A program made the position numbers and the translations under genes. Below are positions 15,371 through 20,759 of a DNA stretch of 20,759 nucleotides, piece by piece. Below the pieces are notes generated by a model. The model ran no database searches. It saw nothing but the letters and a program-made list of their open reading frames with translations, and had not been told where the DNA came from. Origin of the DNA: CAYNST01 sp964399955 (GTDB lineage: Bacteria; Pseudomonadota; Gammaproteobacteria; Pseudomonadales; Cellvibrionaceae); NCBI GenBank assembly GCA_964399955.1, contig CAYNST010000059.1:1-20759 (forward strand). Direction: 5' to 3'. The stretch's first letter is position 1. Each line of letters opens with the position of its first letter.

Positions 15371-15496
15371 ATGCAGCAGAAGAACGTTTTTCTCTCGTTT
15401 AAAGTTGTAAGCTACGGTGTGCTAGCGGTTATGGCCTCTGCGATTTGTTATGGCCTTGCGATAGCAATCCTATACTGGGACGGCATCAGTGTATAA
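15371..15496 (+). CDS. 41-aa single-helix membrane peptide at the head of the nor operon
   Basis: GGAG at 15362-15365 is followed five bases later by an ATG opening 41 codons: polar start MQQKNVFLSFKVVS, one hydrophobic helix at about 14-36 (YGVLAVMASAICYGLAIAIL) and a short tail YWDGISV. The stop is only 11 bp before the norC ATG, which has its own GGGG SD, so the two should be co-transcribed and co-translated. I do not recognise the family. Its size and place suggest a small accessory or assembly subunit of the NO reductase, like the tiny subunits of heme-copper oxidases. It could also be a leader peptide. Confidence 0.6.
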   Translation: MQQKNVFLSFKVVSYGVLAVMASAICYGLAIAILYWDGISV

Positions 15497-15507
15497 GGGG
15501 TAGCAAA

Positions 15508-16368
15508 ATGACAAATCGACAGGCCCGCGTTTTTGCCGTTCTATCTACCGCCATCGCCGCGCTTATATTCCTTGTGCTAACTGTTGATAGCCATCGCCAG
15601 TTTCCTGAACTGACCCACTCTCAAAATATCACGCCTCAGGTGACGCACGGCAAGGATGTGTGGCACAAATACAACTGCATTAACTGCCACACGCTATTTG
15701 GCGAAGGCGCCTATTATGCGCCGGATCTCACTAAAATAACGCAGTTACGAGGCGAGGCCTATTTGCATGCCTACATGCGTGATCCATCGCAATTTTACGA
15801 CGAACAGAAGCACCGCCGACTTATGCCGCAGCAGAACCTTCGAGAAGACGAAATCACAGACCTGATTGCGTTCCTCGACTGGGTAAGCAAAGTGGATAAC
15901 CAAGACTGGCCTCCGCGGCCCATTCTGGTAACGGGCAGTTTCGTGCCCGGCGCTGACACGGTTCGTCTAGACACTGCCGCAGGCGACGAGCGCGGCGCAC
16001 CACCACCAGCGGTCACCCCGGTGGACGAACAGAGCGATATCCGCGCCAAAGGCCAGCATGTCTTCCGCACCGCAACCCCGGCATGCAACGCCTGCCACTC
16101 TACCGCACCCGGTGCCGATATGGCTGGTCCGACCATGGCGGGCCTGTCAGCCAGGGCAGCAGCCATCATCGCATCCCCCGAGTACGCCGGAACAGCAACA
16201 GACGTTGAGGGCTACATTCTTGAATCAGTGATAGCGCCCAGTGCCCACATCATTCCCGGGACCATGTATTCAGCCAACGGCACTTCGTTTATGCCTGCCA
16301 CCTACGGGTCCAGCCTTACGGAAGAGCAGCTTGAGCAATTGGTAGCCTATCTTGCGTCACTGAATTAA
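15508..16368 (+). CDS. norC: Nitric oxide reductase cytochrome c subunit with an extra C-terminal cytochrome c domain
   Basis: The protein is 286 aa, about twice the usual NorC (around 150). Residues 8-26 are the membrane anchor. Residues 45-130 are a standard NorC domain with heme site CINCH (Cys57, Cys60, His61), the NorC stretch TLFGEGAYYAPDLTKI and the likely axial Met106 in LMPQQN. A Pro/Ala-rich linker (about 135-178) leads to a second class I cytochrome c domain (180-286) with CNACH (Cys193, Cys196, His197) and a probable axial Met262 in FMPATYG. NorC passes electrons from periplasmic donors to NorB; the extra domain may act as a built-in donor. The start is fixed by GGGG seven bases before the ATG. 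It lies 55 bp before norB. Confidence 0.9.
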   Translation: MTNRQARVFAVLSTAIAALIFLVLTVDSHRQFPELTHSQNITPQVTHGKDVWHKYNCINCHTLFGEGAYYAPDLTKITQLRGEAYLHAYMRDPSQFYDEQKHRRLMPQQNLREDEITDLIAFLDWVSKVDNQDWPPRPILVTGSFVPGADTVRLDTAAGDERGAPPPAVTPVDEQSDIRAKGQHVFRTATPACNACHSTAPGADMAGPTMAGLSARAAAIIASPEYAGTATDVEGYILESVIAPSAHIIPGTMYSANGTSFMPATYGSSLTEEQLEQLVAYLASLN

Positions 16369-16423
16369 AGAATATCTGAGCCTGCAATGAACCCCGGAAC
16401 CCGAAACGTCAAGGAAACATCGG

Positions 16424-17794
16424 ATGCGTTATAAATCTCAGTCTGTCGCCTACTGGTACTTTGCCATCGCCATGCTGCTGTTTGGGTTGCAGTTGGTTTT
16501 TGGGTTGCTGTCTGCAACTAAATATCTGGGGCCGGACCCCTTGCTTTATATCCTGCCGTTTGACGTTACCAAGGTTATTCACACGAATTTACTGATTGTA
16601 TGGGTGCTTACCGGGTTTATGGGCGCCACCTACTGGATGATTCCAGACGAGTCCCGCACTGAGTTGTACAGCGTGAAACTTGCCTATATCCAGTTGGTTC
16701 TGTGGACCTTGATGGGGGCCACCGCGATTGTCGGATATTTGTTCAGATACGGCACTGGCAACAAACTCCTGGAGCAACCCCTTCCCCATAAAATTGTGAT
16801 CGTCATCTGCATGCTGATATTCCTTTATAACATCGGCATGACCATCAAAAAATCCGGTAGGTTCACCACCACCTCGGGCGTGCTGGTCTTGGGGCTGGCG
16901 AGCTCGGCGGTACTCTACTTCCCGGCCCTGTTGGAATACGAGAATTACACTGTCTCCATTTTCTATCGCTGGTGGACAATCCATCTGTGGGTTGAAGGTG
17001 TTTGGATGATGATCATGGGGGGCTTTCTGGCTTATTTATTGATTCGTCTTTCCGGCGTTGATCGTGAGGTAATGGAGAAGTGGCTGTACGTTATTGTTGG
17101 CCTGGTATTTATTGCCGGCATACTGGGTACCGCTCATCATTACTACTGGGTTGGAGTACCCCAGTACTGGCTGCCAATTGGCGGGTTTTTCAGTGCGCTG
17201 GAGCCATTGGCCTTGGTTGGCATGGCAGTCTATGCCTACAGCGCCATGCGGCGCTCGGGCCTGAACCACCCCAACAGCCTGGCCTTGCACTGGGCGGTTG
17301 GCAGCGCCATTTTTTCGTTATTTGGTGCCGGCTTGCTGGGTCTGGCCCACACCTTCCCTTCGGTTAACAAGTGGACCCACGGCACGCTGATCACGGCCAT
17401 GCACGGCCACGCAGCGTTTTACGGTGCATACGCCATGATTGTAATGGCCATGATCACCTATGCCCTGCCCTCGCTTACCCGTGGCCGCCCCGAGGCGGGA
17501 AGTCAACTCGGATACTGGGCCTTTTGGTTGCAGATTTCCGGTATGTTTGGCATGACTTTGTCATTTGCAACAGCCGGGATAGGCCAGGTCTATCTGGAGC
17601 GCATCATGGGCATGGGCTATTTGGATGCTCAGCTGAAAATTCAGGTTCACTTTTTAATGTTGCTTGCAACCGCATCCCTGTTCACGGTAGGCGTTGCATG
17701 TTTCATCATCGACTTCTTCCGTTACCCGCCCGTTAGGAATGTACCGGAGGAGCTTGAACCGCGCACAGAAAATCTGAGTGTCGCAGCTCAATGA
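16424..17794 (+). CDS. norB: Nitric oxide reductase catalytic subunit, atypical
   Basis: This 456-aa, about twelve-helix membrane enzyme of the heme-copper oxidase superfamily reduces 2 NO to N2O. The low-spin heme ligands are His53 (VIHTNLLIVW) and His329, and the heme b3 ligand is His327 (TAMHGHAAFYGAY). The FeB ligands are His187, His238 and His239, with Glu191 in HLWVEGVW. The second conserved Glu, four residues after Glu191 in cNOR (HLWVEGVWE), is Met195 here. Glu260 in SALEPL is kept. The C-terminal part GIGQVYLERIMGMGYLDAQLKIQVHF also differs from the Pseudomonas type as I remember it. Together with the diheme NorC, this suggests a separate cNOR branch. Its stop overlaps the norQ start as ATGA. 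Confidence 0.93.
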   Translation: MRYKSQSVAYWYFAIAMLLFGLQLVFGLLSATKYLGPDPLLYILPFDVTKVIHTNLLIVWVLTGFMGATYWMIPDESRTELYSVKLAYIQLVLWTLMGATAIVGYLFRYGTGNKLLEQPLPHKIVIVICMLIFLYNIGMTIKKSGRFTTTSGVLVLGLASSAVLYFPALLEYENYTVSIFYRWWTIHLWVEGVWMMIMGGFLAYLLIRLSGVDREVMEKWLYVIVGLVFIAGILGTAHHYYWVGVPQYWLPIGGFFSALEPLALVGMAVYAYSAMRRSGLNHPNSLALHWAVGSAIFSLFGAGLLGLAHTFPSVNKWTHGTLITAMHGHAAFYGAYAMIVMAMITYALPSLTRGRPEAGSQLGYWAFWLQISGMFGMTLSFATAGIGQVYLERIMGMGYLDAQLKIQVHFLMLLATASLFTVGVACFIIDFFRYPPVRNVPEELEPRTENLSVAAQ

Positions 17795-18615
17795 CGGCAA
17801 TTCGAACATCGCCTGCACACTTAGACCGTTCTGATTTGGCTGAAGAGCCCTATTATCTGCCGTTGGGCAATGAAGTGGCGGTGTTTGAGCAATGCCATGC
17901 GCGCAATCTGGCGGTGATGCTCAAGGGCCCCACAGGTTGCGGTAAAACCCGATTTGTGGAGCACATGGCCTGGCGTCTCAACAGGCCACTGATTACCGTG
18001 CCTTGTCATGACGATCTTGCCGCCAGCGATCTGATTGGGCGTTTTCTGATTCGCCATGAGGGCACTGTCTGGCAGGACGGTCCGCTGACGCGAGCGGTCC
18101 GAGAGGGCGCCATCTGCTATCTGGATGAAATTGTGGAGGCCCGCCAGGACACGGTCGTTGTGCTTCATGCACTGACGGACTACCGGCGAATGCTGCCCAT
18201 AGATAAAACCGGCGAGTCGCTGATTGCAAAGCCAGGATTTCAGTTGGTGGTATCCTACAACCCGGGTTATCAAAGATTACTCAAAGACCTCAAGCCCAGC
18301 ACCCGGCAAAGATTTGTTGCGCTGGATTTGAACTTCCCGCCGCCTGAGCGGGAGGCAATGATTGTTGAGCGAGAAAGCGGTTCAGATCGTGCAACGGCTC
18401 ATGCCCTGGTCCAGCTCGCCACTCGCATTCGCGGGCTGCGCGATCGTGGCTTGGTCGAAGTACCCAGTACACGCCTGCTGGTTGCGGCGGCGGCACTGGC
18501 AGCCTGTGGAATCCCGATACGCGACGCCTGTTATGCAGGCCTGGTGGCACCACTTTCGGACGACGAAACACTGGTTGAGGTCATGCGCGATCTGGTTGAT
18601 GCAACCTTTGTATGA
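17791..18615 (+). CDS. norQ: AAA+ ATPase of NO reductase activation, NorQ/CbbQ family
   Basis: This 274-aa MoxR-type AAA+ ATPase is needed, with NorD, to mature or activate the NO reductase, probably by inserting the non-heme iron. Walker A is GPTGCGKT (46-53), Walker B is ICYLDEIVEA (about 108-117), the sensor region is VVSYNPGYQ and an arginine-finger-type PSTRQRF follows. A C-terminal CbbQ domain ends the protein. The 4-bp ATGA overlap with norB shows translational coupling, and norD follows after 38 bp. Length and motifs are normal for the family. Confidence 0.93.
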   Translation: MTAIRTSPAHLDRSDLAEEPYYLPLGNEVAVFEQCHARNLAVMLKGPTGCGKTRFVEHMAWRLNRPLITVPCHDDLAASDLIGRFLIRHEGTVWQDGPLTRAVREGAICYLDEIVEARQDTVVVLHALTDYRRMLPIDKTGESLIAKPGFQLVVSYNPGYQRLLKDLKPSTRQRFVALDLNFPPPEREAMIVERESGSDRATAHALVQLATRIRGLRDRGLVEVPSTRLLVAAAALAACGIPIRDACYAGLVAPLSDDETLVEVMRDLVDATFV

Positions 18616-18653
18616 CATTTCACCACATAGAGCCTTGCGGGATGATCTAATAA

Positions 18654-20708
18654 ATGGCTGAAGCCGAGGAGCTTGTTTCCGACGCCGCTCGACACGCCAC
18701 GGTATTTGCGCAAAAAATGTGGCGCCGGCATCGCAAAGCTCGTGGCGAAACAGCCACGGTCCAATTGACAGATGTTGCGCCGCGCCTCGACCTGCTGATC
18801 AAAACGGTATTTGGCAGCGGCATTACCTTGCGTCCGGCGCAGTTACCCGCGCGTGCGACCATGCTCTCCATACTTTTTCGCAACCACCGTCTCCCACGAT
18901 TAACGCAGCAAATCCCGGCAACCAACGGCAGCACGATCTGGCTGCCCCCCAATTTGGGAATAACGGAATCAACCCTGGCCATTCAACACTACAAAGTCAT
19001 GGCTCTGCAACAGGCCGCGCGCCTTCAGCGAGGCAGCGCAACGGCGTGCACTGCCGCACTTACTCCTTTACAGGCCGATGCCTACCTACTATTGGAGGCA
19101 GAGGCTGCAGACTGCGACCTTGCGGTGATGCTGCCCGGCATGGCTCCTTTGATCAACCATCTGCGCCAATTTGCTCTTGCCGCCAGGCCTGACATTGGCC
19201 AATTTCCCAAGCAGCGCAGGCCGCTGGAGAACTTCCTGCGTCAAATGCTGGGTACCCCCTGCGGAAGTGGCTGCGCAGATATGTCGATTTCACAAACCCC
19301 GGTCGATTCACTGACCCGCGCGCAGGCGTTGGTTCAACGGCTGTATCCGGCCCCTTCCTCCGCGCTCGACCGGCAGGTGGGCCCCTGTCCGCTGTTGAAA
19401 GACTGGTGGACGGGAAGCCTTATCCCCCGCTCATCGGGCTCCAGCTCCGCAGTCACTGACGTGGACACCTCAGATGAAGATGTGGAACCGGGTGCCGCTG
19501 CGGTGCGGGCAGCGCGACTGGCTCGCCGGCCGGAGGTGAGGCAAGCCAAGCAGGATGAAGATGATGAGGAGGAGAATCCGGGCAGCTGGATGGTACAAAT
19601 AGACGAACCTCATCAACATGCTGAAGACCCGATGGGCTTGCAGCGCCCAACTGACCGTGATGAGCAGACCAGTGCCGAGCAATTCGGCGACATGGTGTCC
19701 GAGCTTCCGGAAGCCAGGCTGGTTTCAACGCCCGGCCGGCCCAAGGAAGTACTGCTCACGGATGACCCGCCCGATATCTGTTCCAAACGGGAGTTGAAGG
19801 CGGCCATAGCGGAAGGCCGTGGCGCTCACTACCCGGAATGGGATTACCGGAAACAGGCTTACCGGGAGCCCGGTGCCACCGTGCGCTTGTTGTCCGCGCT
19901 TAATGGATCGGCGGAATGGGTAGAGGAAACTCTGAAGACCCACAGGTCCATGCTCAACAACATTCGGCGGCAGTTTGAGATGTTACGCGCTCACCGGGTT
20001 GTAAAACGAAAGCAGATTGACGGCGATGACATTGACCTGGATGCCTATATCGACAGTATCGCCAATCTCCGCGCCGGCGGCGACATGGCAGAGGGACTGT
20101 ATCAGTCGCGTCGCTCCTCCGACCGAAGCATTGCCATAACACTTTTGATTGATGTCAGCGGGTCAACCGACAGTTGGCTGTCCACCAACCGGCGCGTCAT
20201 TGACGTCGAGCGAGAGGCGCTGTTGCTAGTGTGTATTGCCCTGGAAGGAATGGGCGAGCCTTATTCAGTGATGGCGTTTTCTGGTGAAGGTCCCCACGCG
20301 GTCACGGTTCGGCCCATCAAAGGCTTTGATGAGAGCTACAGCCACGATGTGGCCTTGCGCATCAGCTCACTGCAACCGGAGCACTATACGCGCGCCGGCG
20401 CAGCCATACGCCACGCCACTGCGGGCTTGATGCACCAACGGGCAGCGCATCGACTGCTGTTATTGCTGTCCGATGGCAAGCCGAGTGACCAAGACGAATA
20501 TGAAGGACGGTACGGGGTGGAAGATATGCGGCAATCTGTGATTGAAGCCAATTTGCAGGGTATAAGCCCTTTCTGCCTGACCATCGACAGGCAGGCGGGC
20601 CAGTATTTACCCCGAATTTTTGGCCCCCACCAGTACGCACTGCTGGCAAAACCGGAACAACTACCCACTGTTTTACTCGACTGGATGAAGCGTCTCATTG
20701 CAAGCTAG
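18654..20708 (+). CDS. norD: VWA-domain protein of NO reductase activation, NorD
   Basis: This 684-aa cytoplasmic partner of NorQ belongs to the CbbO/NorD family. The N-terminal half is helical and variable. An acidic low-complexity stretch (about 300-318, DEDDEEENP) separates it from the conserved part (PEWDYRKQAYREPGATV). The C-terminal von Willebrand factor A domain carries the MIDAS motif DVSGST (about 500-505) and the later LLLLSDGKPSDQDEYEGRYGVED, a NorD/CbbO hallmark. It is complete, with the stop 51 bp before the window's right edge. The start has only a weak SD. No norE-type gene is seen before the edge. Confidence 0.92.
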   Translation: MAEAEELVSDAARHATVFAQKMWRRHRKARGETATVQLTDVAPRLDLLIKTVFGSGITLRPAQLPARATMLSILFRNHRLPRLTQQIPATNGSTIWLPPNLGITESTLAIQHYKVMALQQAARLQRGSATACTAALTPLQADAYLLLEAEAADCDLAVMLPGMAPLINHLRQFALAARPDIGQFPKQRRPLENFLRQMLGTPCGSGCADMSISQTPVDSLTRAQALVQRLYPAPSSALDRQVGPCPLLKDWWTGSLIPRSSGSSSAVTDVDTSDEDVEPGAAAVRAARLARRPEVRQAKQDEDDEEENPGSWMVQIDEPHQHAEDPMGLQRPTDRDEQTSAEQFGDMVSELPEARLVSTPGRPKEVLLTDDPPDICSKRELKAAIAEGRGAHYPEWDYRKQAYREPGATVRLLSALNGSAEWVEETLKTHRSMLNNIRRQFEMLRAHRVVKRKQIDGDDIDLDAYIDSIANLRAGGDMAEGLYQSRRSSDRSIAITLLIDVSGSTDSWLSTNRRVIDVEREALLLVCIALEGMGEPYSVMAFSGEGPHAVTVRPIKGFDESYSHDVALRISSLQPEHYTRAGAAIRHATAGLMHQRAAHRLLLLLSDGKPSDQDEYEGRYGVEDMRQSVIEANLQGISPFCLTIDRQAGQYLPRIFGPHQYALLAKPEQLPTVLLDWMKRLIAS

Positions 20709-20759
20709 GGTCTGTTGACGTTTCCACATCACCACTGCTGGAGGCCATTTTTTCGTCTG

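Noticed and set aside
15445..15507. Longer NorC start at 15445
   Set aside because: It runs out of frame through the 41-aa peptide gene and adds polar residues before the anchor; the ATG at 15508 has a GGGG SD.
1..20759. CRISPR arrays, tRNA or rRNA genes, intact insertion sequences
   Set aside because: Looked for repeated spacer-like units, tRNA cloverleaf sequences and paired terminal repeats with a transposase; none were seen by eye.

Overview
The window looks like chromosomal DNA of a moderately GC-rich gammaproteobacterium, possibly a Marinobacter- or Halomonas-like marine heterotroph. This is inferred from the gene families and is not proven. It holds about 16 protein genes, two of which are broken remnants. 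The theme is respiratory and redox metabolism under low oxygen and nitric oxide.

Left part (1-5500, mainly + strand): a persulfide dioxygenase gene; a 27-codon stub of an OmpR-type response regulator on the - strand; a membrane TlpA-like thioredoxin fused to an Lgt-like membrane domain; an ExoD-family membrane protein; a DUF2231-like membrane protein translationally coupled to a PQQ-type (sorbosone dehydrogenase-like) lipoprotein; and a small basic protein ending in a Rho-N/SAP-like domain. These genes look like an assembly of accessory pieces, with at least one visible junction at about 824-827.

Middle part (5551-14927, all - strand), listed from right to left in the direction of transcription: a ferritin-like helical protein; a solitary succinate dehydrogenase iron-sulfur subunit (SdhB) without sdhC, sdhD or sdhA; a c'/c556-like monoheme cytochrome; NADP-type glutamate dehydrogenase (gdhA); a divergent PdxH preceded by a perfect FNR/ANR box; a Na/phosphate symporter missing its whole first half; and a large hybrid sensor kinase with membrane, PAS, kinase and two receiver domains.

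Right part (14928-20759, + strand): a 443-bp divergent control region holding a consensus-like promoter overlaid by a dyad and a hairpin/T-tract, then a nitric oxide reductase operon: a 41-aa membrane peptide, a diheme NorC, NorB, NorQ and NorD. NorC carries an extra C-terminal cytochrome c domain. NorB has Met where cNOR enzymes have a second conserved Glu near the active site. I consider this atypical cNOR operon, together with the divergently transcribed ferritin-like protein/orphan SdhB/cytochrome genes, the most interesting system in the window.
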